Source of the DNA: Mycolicibacter kumamotonensis | Lineage (GTDB): Bacteria > Actinomycetota > Actinomycetes > Mycobacteriales > Mycobacteriaceae | Length of the DNA: 64,000 bases | Direction: 5' to 3' | Assembly: GCF_002086285.1 (NCBI RefSeq) | Contig: NZ_MVHU01000019.1 | Location: 1-64,000 of the forward strand | Shown: piece by piece, positions 52,227 through 61,844 of the stretch | Position numbering within the stretch: position 1 is the first letter of the stretch | How the letters are laid out: each line of letters begins with the position of its first letter | The notes under the pieces: model-generated | Told to the model about the DNA's origin: nothing | The model's input: the letters and a program-made list of their open reading frames with translations, nothing else | Database searches by the model: none | Program-made: the position numbers and the translations under genes

Positions 52227-54682
52227 CGGCCCGCACCCCGGCCGGGCCCGCCCGCGGTAGCCGCGGGTGGGCGGGGATGGTCCGGGCTGCGGGGGCCGGG
52301 GCGCGGCGGACCGGATGGCGGCGGGCGGTCCAAGTCGGCGCGGTCGGGCTGGCCGCGGAAGCGGTGCCACAGCCGCCGCGCCGTCAGCGCCGTCAGCGCC
52401 GCGGCCGCGGTCATGGTGATCAGGAACAGCACCATGCCGTAGGCGTTCGAGTGCACCGACAGCCGCGCGGCCTCGCCCAGCGGCAGCCCATCGGGGGTCT
52501 GCAGGGCGACGTCGACGACGAAGTGCTGGTTGACCCGCACCTCCACCGGAACCCGCAGCGGCAGGTAACCCGGCGGCAGTTCCAGATCCCCCATGTCGGC
52601 CACCGTCATGCCCGGCGGGGCGTCGACATGCAGACGGACCCGGATAGGCACTGCCAAATCGTTGCGCAGGGCCAGCGGCAGGGGGCTGTGCTCGGTGGCC
52701 AGGGTGTAGGAGCCGGCCGGGTTGACGATGGTGACCGCGCCGATCAGGTCCGAGACGGTGTCGCCGACGATCACCAGCCGCTGGCCTGCCACACCGGCGC
52801 GCACGTCGAGCGCCTCCGACTGGCTCAACGCGCGCAGCATGTCCTCGGCGAGCGGAGCGGTGTACTGGTCGCCGGTCAGACCGGTGCGCACATCGGTGGT
52901 CAGCGCGGAGGTCAGTCCCCACAGCCGGCCGATGTCGTAGGCGACCGCGCCGATGAGCTCCGGACCGAAACCGCCCGCTGCTTGCTCGGCCGGAAGCGGA
53001 TGCGCCGGCGCGGCGGTGACGTCCCGGGCGTCGGCGATCACCGCGCCCAGCGGGCGCGGAACCGCCAACCCGGACCGCAGAGCGGTGGCCAACGTGGTCA
53101 GTACGGCCTGGGCGTCGTCGGCCCGCGGCTTCCAGTACGCCGGCGGCATCAGGATCTCGTTGCGCGGTGCGCCGGGGCTCTCCGGGGACTCCAGCACCCG
53201 CCACAGCATCGAGCCGAGGGCGTCTTGGCGGCGGGCCAGGGCGGAGTCGTGGTGCAAGCGGACCGCCAGGGAGCCGTCGAGATAGGTCGGCTCCACCGGG
53301 TCGGTTCCCATCGCGGCCAGTGCCGCGCCGACGGCGGGGTCATACGGTGCCACCACCAGCCGGGGGGACAGCCGCCGCGGGGTGGTGTCGGCGGTGGCCG
53401 GTGCGCCGGAGACGGAGTCCTGGGCCGAACAGTCACCGGCCGTGATCACCACCGCTGTGCCCTCTGGGCCCTGTGCGCTGATCAGGTCTGCGGCGCCGGC
53501 CGTGAGTTTCCCGTCGCCGAGTACGACGGCGCCGCGGGTCGACGAGATCTGCAGAATGCGGTCGATGATGTCGGCGGGCCGGCTCACCGCGATCGCGTCG
53601 AGCTTCGAGTCACCCACTCGGGCCAGCGCGTCGAGGTCGACCTGCGCGTAGGGGATCGCGGTGACGCAGGTGTGGCGGGCCAGCCGGCGCAGGCGCTCCA
53701 GCCAGGTCGCGGCCGCGTCCCGTCCGGTGCCCGGGTGCGAGGCGGCGGCTTCGGGGGAGTCGGCCGTGTGGGCTACGACGTAGCCTCCGGTCATCGCGTT
53801 GACCGTGACCAACAGGTCGGGGTCGACCGCCAGGCACAGCGCCCGGTTGACGACGCCGCCACTGTCGACGGGAGGGCTGGTGGCGAACTCGGCGGCCGAC
53901 AGCAGGGCGTCCAGCCGGCCGCCCGGGGCCAGTGAACTGGCCAGGTCATCGTCGGTGAGTCGAACCGGCACGGTGCCGCCGGGCGCCCCGGGAGTCAGCC
54001 GGGGACGGTCGGCCAGGGGCCACAGCATGGTCAGCTGGACCGGCTGGGAGGTGTCGGGCGCGACGGCCCCGGAGAGGGGATCGGAGTCGGTCTCGGTCTT
54101 GGGCAGGCCGGCCACCGGGAGGAGGAAGCGGGCGTCGTCGAGGCGAGCCGGCTCGCCGTAGTCCGGCGTACCGTTGACGTTGACCAGCACCGGATAGATG
54201 CCGGGGCGGTCGATGTTCAGCGCTGGCTGGGTCGACGAGCGCAGCGGCGCCGAAAGCGTGAAGCGGGCCTCCTGCCCGCGTTGCAGTTCGGTGGCGACGG
54301 TGTTGAACGCGCCCACCGGCCGGTACTGGTCGTTGGCGCCACTGAGGTTGGTGCGCAGGCCGGCCGATGACGCGACGGCGCCGGCCTGTTCGAGGCGCAC
54401 CATCAGATCGCGCACCGGGCGGTCGCCGACGTTGCTGACGGTGCCGGTGACGGTGACGACCGGGACGCTGGAGGTGGTGATGACCTCCGGGGTGACCCGG
54501 TCGACGCGGATCTGGACGAACGGTGCGGCGCCGGGCTCACCGGCAGCGGCGGGTGGAGCGGAGGCGGCGCCGAGAGCTACGGCGAGGGCCATCATCAAGG
54601 CGGCCACCACCGCCAGAGGGGCCGTGCGGGGCGCTGACAGGGGGGCCAAGCTACCCCGACCGATGCGGCGGGTACTGGTCAC
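52223..54682 (-). CDS. Large envelope protein of unknown function (Rv3909-like)
   Basis: An 819-residue protein. GTG 54682 overlaps the mutT4 stop (GTGA). A signal or anchor helix lies at residues ~20-48 ([28 protein letters not shown]), followed by a beta-rich domain ([26 protein letters not shown]), a long outer region, a second beta domain ([19 protein letters not shown]) and a C-terminal membrane helix ([21 protein letters not shown]) with a basic, Pro-rich cytosolic tail. Position and layout match Rv3909. It always lies next to the MurJ fusion in mycobacteria, so a role in envelope assembly is reasonable but unproven. Confidence 0.88.
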   Translation of the reverse strand: MTSTRRIGRGSLAPLSAPRTAPLAVVAALMMALAVALGAASAPPAAAGEPGAAPFVQIRVDRVTPEVITTSSVPVVTVTGTVSNVGDRPVRDLMVRLEQAGAVASSAGLRTNLSGANDQYRPVGAFNTVATELQRGQEARFTLSAPLRSSTQPALNIDRPGIYPVLVNVNGTPDYGEPARLDDARFLLPVAGLPKTETDSDPLSGAVAPDTSQPVQLTMLWPLADRPRLTPGAPGGTVPVRLTDDDLASSLAPGGRLDALLSAAEFATSPPVDSGGVVNRALCLAVDPDLLVTVNAMTGGYVVAHTADSPEAAASHPGTGRDAAATWLERLRRLARHTCVTAIPYAQVDLDALARVGDSKLDAIAVSRPADIIDRILQISSTRGAVVLGDGKLTAGAADLISAQGPEGTAVVITAGDCSAQDSVSGAPATADTTPRRLSPRLVVAPYDPAVGAALAAMGTDPVEPTYLDGSLAVRLHHDSALARRQDALGSMLWRVLESPESPGAPRNEILMPPAYWKPRADDAQAVLTTLATALRSGLAVPRPLGAVIADARDVTAAPAHPLPAEQAAGGFGPELIGAVAYDIGRLWGLTSALTTDVRTGLTGDQYTAPLAEDMLRALSQSEALDVRAGVAGQRLVIVGDTVSDLIGAVTIVNPAGSYTLATEHSPLPLALRNDLAVPIRVRLHVDAPPGMTVADMGDLELPPGYLPLRVPVEVRVNQHFVVDVALQTPDGLPLGEAARLSVHSNAYGMVLFLITMTAAAALTALTARRLWHRFRGQPDRADLDRPPPSGPPRPGPRSPDHPRPPAATAGGPGRGAGR

Positions 54683-55443
54683 GGGTCCAGCCCGCGACCG
54701 TTCTTCCGGTCCGGTGCGTGCTCGTCGGGTCGTGAGTGTCGGGTGCGGGAATGGGTCTGGGGCCGCCGCCAGGGCGCGGTGACCGGCAGCGGCGGCAGCG
54801 CGGCCGGGCCGTCGGTCTGCAGGCGGTCGATCAATTCGTCGGCGACCACGGCCAGCCGGCGTTCGTCGGCGTAGGCCAGCCGGGACGGCAGCTCCCGGAT
54901 CGGCACCCACGCCACCTCGGTGACCTCCAGGTCGGCGTCGCACAGTTCTCCGCTGGAGAACCGCATCAGGTAGTGATGCACGGTCTTGTGCACCCGGCGG
55001 CCGTCGGTGACGAACCAGTAGTCGATGCTGCCCAGCGAGGCCAGCACGTCGCCCTGGACGCCGGTTTCCTCGGCGACCTCGCGGATCGCGGTCTGCTCGG
55101 CGGTCTCACCGACCTCGATATGCCCCTTGGGCAGCGACCACAACATCCTGCCCCGCCGGTCGATGCGCCCGATCAGCGCCGCGACCTGGTCTTCCCGCGG
55201 CCCGTCGATGCCGTCGACGACCAGGCCTCCGGCGGACGTCTCGTGCACGGTGCGCAGCCGCTCCGGCCCGTGCCGGGCGCTGCGGGGCCGGCGTTGCGCC
55301 GAGCGGCCGGGTGTCGCGGCGGCCCCGGCACCGCTGTCGGTGGCCGCGGCCTCGGTGTGGCTGGTTTGCGGACCTGACGTGCGTCGACCGCGGCGCCGCC
55401 TACGGCGCCGTCCCGAATTGGCTGCTCCGCCGTCGGCCGACAC
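54679..55443 (-). CDS. mutT4: NUDIX hydrolase MutT4
   Basis: A 254-residue protein. I chose GTG 55443 ([15 protein letters not shown]) because it matches the recalled Rv3908 N-terminus and because TACTAT lies exactly 7 bases upstream, the layout of a leaderless mycobacterial mRNA. The first ~65 residues are basic and disordered. The Nudix box (GX5EX7REVAEETG) starts at [11 protein letters not shown], and the conserved [12 protein letters not shown] and [18 protein letters not shown] flank it. Family members cleave nucleoside diphosphate derivatives, but the exact substrate is uncertain. Confidence 0.93.
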   Translation of the reverse strand: MSADGGAANSGRRRRRRRGRRTSGPQTSHTEAAATDSGAGAAATPGRSAQRRPRSARHGPERLRTVHETSAGGLVVDGIDGPREDQVAALIGRIDRRGRMLWSLPKGHIEVGETAEQTAIREVAEETGVQGDVLASLGSIDYWFVTDGRRVHKTVHHYLMRFSSGELCDADLEVTEVAWVPIRELPSRLAYADERRLAVVADELIDRLQTDGPAALPPLPVTAPWRRPQTHSRTRHSRPDEHAPDRKNGRGLDP

Positions 55444-55450
55444 CCATGCG

Positions 55451-55456
55451 ATAGTA
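55451..55456 (-). promoter_or_regulatory. Probable -10 element of leaderless mutT4 transcript
   Basis: TACTAT on the minus strand fits the mycobacterial TANNNT -10, 7 bases before GTG 55443. This supports that GTG as both transcription and translation start. Confidence 0.55.
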
Positions 55457-55505
55457 GCTGGCACGAACCGGCCAACCCGCCTCCCTCGCCGGGTCGGGCC
55501 CGGCC

Positions 55506-55811
55506 GCTGCGCCCGGCTTCGCCGCGCTTGCGACCACCGCGGGGCTATGGCGGCGGCCCGCTGCGCCCGGCTTCGCCGCGCTTGCGACCACCGCGGGGCT
55601 ATGGCGGCGGCCCGCTGCGCCCGGCTTCGCCGCGCTTGCGACCACCGCGGGGCTATGGCGGCGGCCCGCTGCGCCCGGCTTCGCCGCGCTTGCGACCACC
55701 GCGGGGCTATGGCGGCGGCCCGCTGCGCCCGGCTTCGCCGCGCTTGCGACCACCGCGGGGCTATGGCGGCGGCCCGCTGCGCCCGGCTTCGCCGCGCTTG
55801 CGACCACCGCT
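55506..55811. repeat. 54-bp tandem repeat array (5.7 copies)
   Basis: Units begin at 55506, 55560, 55614, 55668, 55722 and 55776. Five complete 54-base copies appear identical and a sixth is cut after ~35 bases, where GGGGCT becomes TAGGCT. Because 54 is a multiple of three, open frames run through on both strands (18-residue repeats such as [18 protein letters not shown]), but these are not likely to be real proteins. The array fills the gap between divergent mutT4 and pcnA and resembles a MIRU/VNTR locus. Confidence 0.95.
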
Positions 55812-55816
55812 AGGCT
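55811..55816 (+). promoter_or_regulatory. Probable -10 element of leaderless pcnA transcript
   Basis: TAGGCT fits TANNNT and lies 8 bases before GTG 55825. It sits where the last 54-bp repeat diverges from GGGGCT, so the truncated final unit seems to supply the pcnA promoter. Confidence 0.45.
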
Positions 55817-55824
55817 CATCGAAC

Positions 55825-57279
55825 GTGCCCGAAGCCCATCAGGACGCCGACCTGCTGACCACGGCGGCCGTCGTGCTGAACCTGCACGCCGAGCTGCTGC
55901 GTGAGCTCGGCGCCATGTTCGACGAGGCCGGCCACCAGCTGTATCTGGTCGGCGGATCGGTCCGTGACGCCTTGCTGGGCCGGGCGGGGCCGGATCTGGA
56001 TTTCACCACCGACGCTCGCCCCGAGCAGGTGCAGGGCATCCTGCGTGGCCGAACCGAAGCGTTGTGGGACACCGGAATCGAGTTCGGCACGGTGGGCGCC
56101 GCCTTGGGCGGGCATCGCCTGGAGATCACCACCTTCCGTGCCGACCAGTACGACAGGGTCTCGCGCAATCCCGAAGTGCGCTTTGGTGATTCGCTCGACG
56201 CGGACCTGGTGCGCCGCGACTTCACCGCCAACGCGATGGCGGTCCGCATCACCCCGGCCGGCCCGGGGGAGTTCCTCGACCCGCTGGGCGGGCTGGCGGC
56301 GCTGCGGGCCGGAGTCCTGGACACCCCGACGGCGCCGCAGGATTCCTTCGGCGACGACCCGTTGCGGATGCTGCGCGCCGCCCGGTTCGTTTCCCAACTC
56401 GGGTTCAGCGTGGCCCCGCGGGTGCGTGCCGCGATCGAGGAGATGGCCGGGGAACTGTCCCGCATCACCGCCGAGCGGGTGGCCGCCGAACTGGACAAGC
56501 TGCTATTGGGCGCCGACCCGGCCGCCGGTATCGACTTGATGGTGGCCACCGGGATGGGTGATGTGGTGCTGCCCGAGGTCGGCGCCATGCGCATGGCAAT
56601 CGACGAACACCACCAGCACAAGGATGTCTACCAGCATTCCCTGACCGTGCTGCGGCAGGCGATCGACCTCGAGGACCCCCCTCCCGACGGAGGCCCCGAT
56701 CTGGTGCTGCGCTGGGCGGCGCTGTTGCACGACATCGGCAAGCCGGACACCCGACGCCACGAGGCCGACGGCCGCGTGAGTTTTCACCACCACGAGGTGG
56801 TGGGCGCGAAGATGGTCCGCAAGCGGATGCGCGCGTTGCGCTACTCCAAGCAGATGGTCGACGACGTCTCGCAGCTGGTCTACCTGCATCTGCGTTTCCA
56901 CGGCTACGGCGACGGCAAATGGACCGATTCGGCGGTGCGACGCTATGTCACCGATGCCGGACCGCTGCTGGGCCGGCTGCACAAACTGGTCCGCGCGGAC
57001 TGCACGACCCGCAACAAGCGGCGGGCGGCACGTCTGCAGGCCAGCTACGACGAACTCGAGGCGCGGATCGCGGAGTTGGCCGCGCAGGAGGATCTGCAGC
57101 GGGTGCGCCCCGATCTGGACGGCAACGAGATCATGACTCTGCTGGGCATCCCGGCCGGCCCGCAGGTGGGGCGTGCCTGGAGTTATCTCAAGGAGCTGCG
57201 CCTGGAGCGCGGACCGTTGTCGCGCGAGGAGGCGACGGCCGAGCTGCTGGCCTGGTGGCAGTCCCAGGGGAACCAATAG
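55825..57279 (+). CDS. pcnA: CCA-adding enzyme / poly(A) polymerase family nucleotidyltransferase
   Basis: A 484-residue protein from GTG 55825 (VPEAHQDADLLTTAAVVL), close to the ~480 residues recalled for Rv3907c. The nucleotidyltransferase head has LVGGSVRDALLGR and DLDFTTDARP (the catalytic Asp pair), followed by RRDFTANAMAV and the RNA-binding region DDPLRMLRAARFVSQLGF. A C-terminal HD-like region has LLHDIGKP and HHHEVVGA. It most likely adds CCA to tRNAs, which is needed because the tRNAs in this window do not encode CCA. The open frame continues upstream through the tandem repeat, but those repeats are not part of the family. Confidence 0.95.
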   Translation: MPEAHQDADLLTTAAVVLNLHAELLRELGAMFDEAGHQLYLVGGSVRDALLGRAGPDLDFTTDARPEQVQGILRGRTEALWDTGIEFGTVGAALGGHRLEITTFRADQYDRVSRNPEVRFGDSLDADLVRRDFTANAMAVRITPAGPGEFLDPLGGLAALRAGVLDTPTAPQDSFGDDPLRMLRAARFVSQLGFSVAPRVRAAIEEMAGELSRITAERVAAELDKLLLGADPAAGIDLMVATGMGDVVLPEVGAMRMAIDEHHQHKDVYQHSLTVLRQAIDLEDPPPDGGPDLVLRWAALLHDIGKPDTRRHEADGRVSFHHHEVVGAKMVRKRMRALRYSKQMVDDVSQLVYLHLRFHGYGDGKWTDSAVRRYVTDAGPLLGRLHKLVRADCTTRNKRRAARLQASYDELEARIAELAAQEDLQRVRPDLDGNEIMTLLGIPAGPQVGRAWSYLKELRLERGPLSREEATAELLAWWQSQGNQ

Positions 57280-57304
57280 CGGGGCTGGCTCGTCTGATTC
57301 GGGT

Positions 57305-57835
57305 ATGGACTACTGCCTGGGCGATGGGGACGGCGCGGCCACCATGTGGACCGGACCGCCTGATCTCGATCTCGATGGCGATGGGCTCGCCGATGCGATC
57401 GCCCTCGATTTCGACGGCGACGGGCTGCGCGACGACGCGTTGGTCGACCTCGACGGCGACGGGGTCGCCGACCACTTGCTGCTGGACCTCGACGACGACG
57501 GGGCCCCGGAGGCCTCCTTCGCCGACGACGGCTCCGGCACCTGGGGGCACGGTGTCGCGGCCGGCTCCGCAGACCGATCCGGTGGGCTGCGCTGGCTGGG
57601 CTTCGACGAGGTCGAGCACACGGGAGGGCCGCTGATCGACTTCGACGGCGACGGGCGCATCAACGACCTGTTGCTCGACGCCGATGGAGACGGGCGCGCC
57701 GATCGGGTACTGATCGGTTCTGAGGGGGGCGGCTACGGGGCGGCCTACGTCGATACCGACGGCGATGGACGCTGGGATCTCAAGCTCACCGACGCCGACG
57801 GCGACGGTGCGGCCGACGGCGCCACGATGCTGTGA
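57305..57835 (+). CDS. Asp/Gly-rich calcium-binding-like repeat protein (Rv3906c-like)
   Basis: A 176-residue, very acidic protein from ATG 57305 (MDYCLGDGDGAATMW). It contains eight DxDGDG-type loops (DLDGDG, DFDGDG, DLDGDG, DLDDDG, DFDGDG, DADGDG, DTDGDG, DADGDG), spaced 10-13 residues in the runs. These resemble EF-hand-like or thrombospondin type 3 calcium loops. No signal peptide, membrane helix or other domain is visible. It follows pcnA by 25 bases in the same direction and matches Rv3906c by position. Calcium binding is inferred from the motifs and function is unknown. Confidence 0.8.
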   Translation: MDYCLGDGDGAATMWTGPPDLDLDGDGLADAIALDFDGDGLRDDALVDLDGDGVADHLLLDLDDDGAPEASFADDGSGTWGHGVAAGSADRSGGLRWLGFDEVEHTGGPLIDFDGDGRINDLLLDADGDGRADRVLIGSEGGGYGAAYVDTDGDGRWDLKLTDADGDGAADGATML

Positions 57836-57978
57836 CCGGCCGTCCCGCAGAACAAGCGCGTTTGTTCGGAACAGCCGCCGACTGCTGCGAATAGGCGATT
57901 CGCCCGACTGGACTGTATGCTCGGTCACCTAAGTGGACTGGCTTGCACCTTGCGAGCAAGTGAGCGACGATTTGCGGC

Positions 57979-57996
57979 CTCACAGGATTGTGTGAG
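57979..57996. promoter_or_regulatory. Inverted repeat upstream of the PE-PPE-domain gene
   Basis: CTCACA-GGATTG-TGTGAG is a perfect 6-bp inverted repeat 57 bases before the GTG start. A weaker CTTGC-N9-GCAAG pair (57942-57960) precedes it. They may be an operator or a leader hairpin; no factor can be named. Confidence 0.35.
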
Positions 57997-58052
57997 AATC
58001 GGGCGGGCGGTTGTTGGTACGGGTCCGGCATTTTGATCGTCGGGAGGAATCA

Positions 58053-58919
58053 GTGAACAAGACGACCATCGGCGCCCTGCTGGCCGCGCCGGTCATCGCA
58101 GCGGGCGTGACGGCAGCCCCGGCACCCGCTGCCGCCATCGATCACCACATCCTGGACTACGCGCTGGCCGCCGAAGCCCTGGTGATGATCCCGGCGATGA
58201 ACCAGAACTGGCTGGACCTGAGCAAGAGCCTGTACCTGGTGCCGAACGACTTCCCCGAAGACGGCACCACGACGTTCCTACAGGTGCCCGAGACCTCCGA
58301 CCTGAACGCGAGCATCAGCGGAGGCACCAAGATCTTGGTCGACGCGATCTCGGAGCGGTGGAACGACGGTGACGCCAGCTTCAGTGCGAAAGACCCGCTG
58401 TACATCTTCGGGTATTCGCAGTCCAACGTCGCGGCGGGTCTGGCCATGGAGCAACTCCACGAGAAGTACCCCGACATGCCATTGGCCGCACTGCATTTCG
58501 TCATGGTGGGCGACAGCGCGGCACAGGGCGGCTTCCTGAGCGGTTTCCTGCCCACGCTGCTGTCCTGGTTCCCGGAATCGTGGCATGACGACATCGTCAA
58601 GATGGTCTATCAGTTCGCCGAGATGATGCACATCGACTCGGTCATCGGGCTGGTGACCCCAAGTGACCTGTTCACGACGGACGTCTACTCCCTGTCCAGC
58701 GACGGGTTCGCGAACTGGGACGACGGCCACCAAATGGGTGGAATGTTCAGCGATCACCTGGCGTATCTGGGCCTCTCGCCGGATGAGATCGCCTCCGCGA
58801 CCGACGAGACAATCGGCAACACGACCTACCACATGATCGACACCGCCAACGTCAACATGTTCCAGGCGTTGATGAACTCCGCCGAGATGATCATGGGCGG
58901 GCTGCTGGCCTGGTTCTGA
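58053..58919 (+). CDS. Secreted PE-PPE-domain serine esterase without PE region
   Basis: A 288-residue protein from GTG 58053 with GGGAGGA upstream. It begins with a Sec-type signal peptide (NKTTIGALLAAPVIAAGVTAAPAPAAA, cleavage likely after AAA at ~28). The mature part matches the PE-PPE/alpha-beta hydrolase domain: LVPNDFPEDG, the nucleophile elbow FGYSQS with Ser122, FVMVGDSAAQGG and a late VYSLSSDGF region. Family members hydrolyse short-chain esters. Most mycobacterial homologues carry an N-terminal PE domain for ESX-5 export; here a signal peptide replaces it. M. tuberculosis has no such gene at this place, so it is probably a lineage-specific insertion. Confidence 0.85.
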   Translation: MNKTTIGALLAAPVIAAGVTAAPAPAAAIDHHILDYALAAEALVMIPAMNQNWLDLSKSLYLVPNDFPEDGTTTFLQVPETSDLNASISGGTKILVDAISERWNDGDASFSAKDPLYIFGYSQSNVAAGLAMEQLHEKYPDMPLAALHFVMVGDSAAQGGFLSGFLPTLLSWFPESWHDDIVKMVYQFAEMMHIDSVIGLVTPSDLFTTDVYSLSSDGFANWDDGHQMGGMFSDHLAYLGLSPDEIASATDETIGNTTYHMIDTANVNMFQALMNSAEMIMGGLLAWF

Positions 58920-59017
58920 CCTGCTGGCGGCCTCAGACCGCGTCGAGTGGGAATCTCACGACGCGACGCGCCGCCGCGACGTCGGAGGATCCCCAGTGGG
59001 GGAGGGCGCTGGCGCGC

Positions 59018-59791
59018 TCAGCGCCCGGCGCCGGGCGGCCCCGCGAAGGCTTGGGCGATCTCCAGCCAGCGCTGCGCGTCGTCGCCGTGCGCCGCGACGT
59101 CCAGATCAGCCAGCGCACGACGCTGCGTGACCAGGAAACAGAAATGCTCAGCCGACCCGGTTACCCGCTGCTCGGCATTGACCGGTCCCCACGCCCAGAC
59201 CCCGCCGCCGGGGGCGTGCAGTTCCACGTGAAACGGCTCGGCCGGCGGTGTCAGGTTGTGGACGGTGAAGGCGTAATCGCGGGTTCGCACCCCCAGGTGC
59301 GCGATCGACCGCAACCGCGCGGTGGCGGTCCGCCGGATCCCGAGCGCGTCGGCGACATCCAAGCCGTGCGCCCAGGTCTCCATCAGCCGGGCGGTGGCCA
59401 TCGACGCCGCGCTCATCGGCGGACCGAACCACGGCAACTTGCGCCCGGCCGGAACGCCCCGCAGGGCCTCATGCAGCCGCGCCCGGGTCGAGCGCCAGTC
59501 CGCCAGCAGCTTGGCCGGCGGCAGCTTCGCCAGTTCGGCGGCGCCGGCGTCGACGAACCCGGTCGGATCACCCAGCGCCGCCGCGAGCTCATCGGCGAAG
59601 CCGGCCTCGTCGGTGATGGCGGTCAACGCGAGGCGGTCGGTCCACAGCAGGTGAGCGATCTGATGGGCGATGGTCCAGCCCACCGCCGGCGTGGGCGCAC
59701 CCCACTGACTGTCGGTGAGCGGGGCCACCAGCGCGTCCAGGTCGTCGCTTTCGGCACTCAGATCCGCGATGATCGGTTCAGTTTCTGCCAT
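59018..59791 (-). CDS. TIGR03084-type metal-binding DinB/maleylpyruvate isomerase-like protein (Rv0036c-like)
   Basis: A 257-residue protein from ATG 59791, the length recalled for Rv0036c. The N-terminal DinB-like bundle has [12 protein letters not shown] (His43, His47) and a later [15 protein letters not shown] that would complete the metal site. The C-terminal beta-rich half has GGGVWAWGP and [11 protein letters not shown]. Related actinobacterial proteins use mycothiol as cofactor, but the substrate here is unknown. It overlaps the end of the MFS gene upstream by 14 bases, so the two are coupled. A near-parS sequence lies within it at 59221-59234. Confidence 0.88.
   Translation of the reverse strand: MAETEPIIADLSAESDDLDALVAPLTDSQWGAPTPAVGWTIAHQIAHLLWTDRLALTAITDEAGFADELAAALGDPTGFVDAGAAELAKLPPAKLLADWRSTRARLHEALRGVPAGRKLPWFGPPMSAASMATARLMETWAHGLDVADALGIRRTATARLRSIAHLGVRTRDYAFTVHNLTPPAEPFHVELHAPGGGVWAWGPVNAEQRVTGSAEHFCFLVTQRRALADLDVAAHGDDAQRWLEIAQAFAGPPGAGR
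59221..59234. other. Near-perfect parS-like sequence
   Basis: GTTCCACGTGAAAC differs by one base from the parS core GTTTCACGTGAAAC. It lies inside the TIGR03084 coding region, where it encodes part of PFHVEL, about 17 kb from the three parS sites. It may be a weak ParB site or chance. Confidence 0.4.
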
Positions 59792-61205
59792 GCCCGTACT
59801 GTATGCCGCCCACCGGATCCCGCTGCCGCCCGATCAGGCTGTGCCCGGCCAGGCCGGCCAGATACAGCAGCGTCCCGACCACGATCAGCCACGGCGCCCG
59901 CCCGTCGGGGGGCACCACCGCCGCGGTCGCGGCCACCGCCACGATGAACGACGCCCAGAACAACGAGTCCTGCACCGCGAACACGTGCCCGCGCAGGGCG
60001 TCGTCGACGTCGATCTGCATGGCGGTGTCGGCGCACAGTTTGACCACCTGCCCGGCCACTCCGAGCAGAAATCCGCACAGCACCAGCACCGGCAGATACA
60101 AGCCGATGCCGGTGAGCTGGATGACCGCCGCGGCCGCCAGCGCCCCGTTCGCGGTGGCGTAGCGGCCCCAGCGGCGCACCGCCGGTGGGGTCAGCACGGT
60201 CGCCAGGAATGATCCGGCGCCGGCCGACGCGACGAACAACGCCGTGGTCCCCAGGCCGGCCACGGCATGGTCGCCGACGTGGCGCACCATCACCAGCACC
60301 AGCAGGGTGTTGACCCCGAACGCCATCCGGTGCGCGGCCAGCCCGGACAGGGTCGCCGCGACAGTGGGCCGGGCCCGCACCGTGCGGACGCCGTGCAGCC
60401 AGCCCGTCGTCACCGCGTACAGCACCGATCCGTGGATGGCGCGTTTGGTGTCGTCGGGGCCGAGCACATGGGCGGGGAAGCGCAGCGAGAGCACCAGTGC
60501 GATCGTGACCGGGATCGCCACCACGGCGATGATCGACGCTGCGCCGCGATCGTCGGCCCCCACCAGCCACCGCGGCACCAGCATGAAGTTGGCGCCCACG
60601 AAGGCCGCCACCGCGCCGGTCGCGATCGCGAGCGCGTTCATCGTGACGACCTGCTCGCGCGGCACCACATGCGGCAGTGCCGCCGACAGCCCGGAGGCGA
60701 TGAACCGGGTGAACCCGTTGGCGATCAGGGCCGCGCACAGCACCGGCAGGTCACCGGTTCCGGTCGCCAACAGCGCGGCGATCCCGAGCACCAGCAGCAG
60801 CCGGGCGAGATTGGCGACCACCAGCACCAGGCGCCGGTCCCAACGGTCCAGCAGGGCACCGGCGAACGGCCCCAAAACGGAGTACGGCAGGAACAGCACA
60901 GCGAAGGCCCCGGCGATCGCCCACGGCGAGGCGGCCCGGTCCGGGTTGAACAGCAGCGCGCCGGCCAGGCCGGCCTGAAACAGGCCGTCACCGAATTGGC
61001 TTGCGGCCCGCAATTCCAGCAGCCGCCGGAATTCCGGCAGGCTGCGCGCCGACCGCCACAGCGACGCGGGTGCGCGGGTGTCCACCAAAAGACCTACTTC
61101 CGGACTCGGGCGGCGACGCGGCACCGGCCCCAAACCAGAGTACAAATCTTCGAGGTCGCTTGGCGTTCGGCTCAGCTCAGCACGAATACCGGGCTCGGGT
61201 GACAT
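59778..61205 (-). CDS. MFS transporter (Rv0037c-like)
   Basis: A 475-residue membrane protein from ATG 61205 ([15 protein letters not shown]). About 12 helices are visible. The loop after the second helix carries the MFS-type [14 protein letters not shown] motif, and helical segments such as [38 protein letters not shown] and [21 protein letters not shown] follow. It is probably a drug or metabolite exporter; the substrate is unknown. It is divergent from the YqgE gene with only 9 bases between starts, and coupled to the TIGR03084 gene. Confidence 0.9.
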   Translation of the reverse strand: MSPEPGIRAELSRTPSDLEDLYSGLGPVPRRRPSPEVGLLVDTRAPASLWRSARSLPEFRRLLELRAASQFGDGLFQAGLAGALLFNPDRAASPWAIAGAFAVLFLPYSVLGPFAGALLDRWDRRLVLVVANLARLLLVLGIAALLATGTGDLPVLCAALIANGFTRFIASGLSAALPHVVPREQVVTMNALAIATGAVAAFVGANFMLVPRWLVGADDRGAASIIAVVAIPVTIALVLSLRFPAHVLGPDDTKRAIHGSVLYAVTTGWLHGVRTVRARPTVAATLSGLAAHRMAFGVNTLLVLVMVRHVGDHAVAGLGTTALFVASAGAGSFLATVLTPPAVRRWGRYATANGALAAAAVIQLTGIGLYLPVLVLCGFLLGVAGQVVKLCADTAMQIDVDDALRGHVFAVQDSLFWASFIVAVAATAAVVPPDGRAPWLIVVGTLLYLAGLAGHSLIGRQRDPVGGIQYGHGRN

Positions 61206-61214
61206 TATGGGAGA

Positions 61215-61820
61215 GTGGCGCAACCCGAAGACCCCGAGGACTACGTCGCGCCCGCCGCGCATCGGGTCAGGGCAGGCACGCTGCTCCTGGCCAACACCGA
61301 CCTGCTCGAACCCACCTTTCGCCGCACCGTGATCTACGTGGTCGAGCACAACGACGGCGGCACGCTGGGCGTGGTGCTCAACCGACCGAGCGAGACCGCG
61401 GTCTACAACGTGTTACCGCAGTGGTCCGAGCTGGCGGCCAAGCCCAAGACGATGTTCATCGGCGGTCCGGTGAAACGCGACGCGGCTCTCTGCGTCGGCT
61501 TGTTGCGGATCGGGGTGGAACCCAACGGCGTGCCGGGCCTGCGCCACATCGACGGTCGATTGGTGATGGTCGACCTCGACGCCGACCCGGAGACGATCGG
61601 CCCCCATGTGGAGGGGGTGCGGATCTTCGCCGGCTACGCCGGCTGGACCATCGGCCAGCTCGAGGGGGAGATCGAGCGCGACGACTGGATCGTGTTGTCG
61701 GCGCTGCCCTCCGATGTGCTGGTGCCGCCGCGGGTGGATCTGTGGGGCCGGGCGTTGCGGCGCCAGCCCTGGCCCACGGCGCTGCTGGCCACCCACCCGA
61801 TCGACATCAGCCGCAACTGA
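61215..61820 (+). CDS. YqgE/AlgH family protein (UPF0301, Rv0038-like)
   Basis: A 201-residue protein from GTG 61215. Family motifs are clear: [52 protein letters not shown] and [23 protein letters not shown]. It is a soluble protein whose biochemical role is not established. The start lies only 9 bases from that of the divergent MFS gene; CATTAT at 61203-61208 could be a -10 for a leaderless transcript. Confidence 0.93.
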   Translation: MAQPEDPEDYVAPAAHRVRAGTLLLANTDLLEPTFRRTVIYVVEHNDGGTLGVVLNRPSETAVYNVLPQWSELAAKPKTMFIGGPVKRDAALCVGLLRIGVEPNGVPGLRHIDGRLVMVDLDADPETIGPHVEGVRIFAGYAGWTIGQLEGEIERDDWIVLSALPSDVLVPPRVDLWGRALRRQPWPTALLATHPIDISRN

Positions 61821-61844
61821 GCCGCGGCACCGACCCCTAGGGCC

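Noticed and set aside
52227-53204. In-frame upstream extension of murJ by ~326 codons
   Set aside because: It lies over the Rv3909-like gene and has no similarity; GTG 52226 with the GTGA overlap is the proper start.
55506-55811. CRISPR array
   Set aside because: Units are directly contiguous and identical with no unique spacers, and no cas genes are present.
55528-55824. In-frame extension of pcnA through the 54-bp repeats, and a minus-strand repeat protein
   Set aside because: Both are by-products of a repeat unit divisible by three; the pcnA family starts at 55825 and a leaderless promoter is present there.
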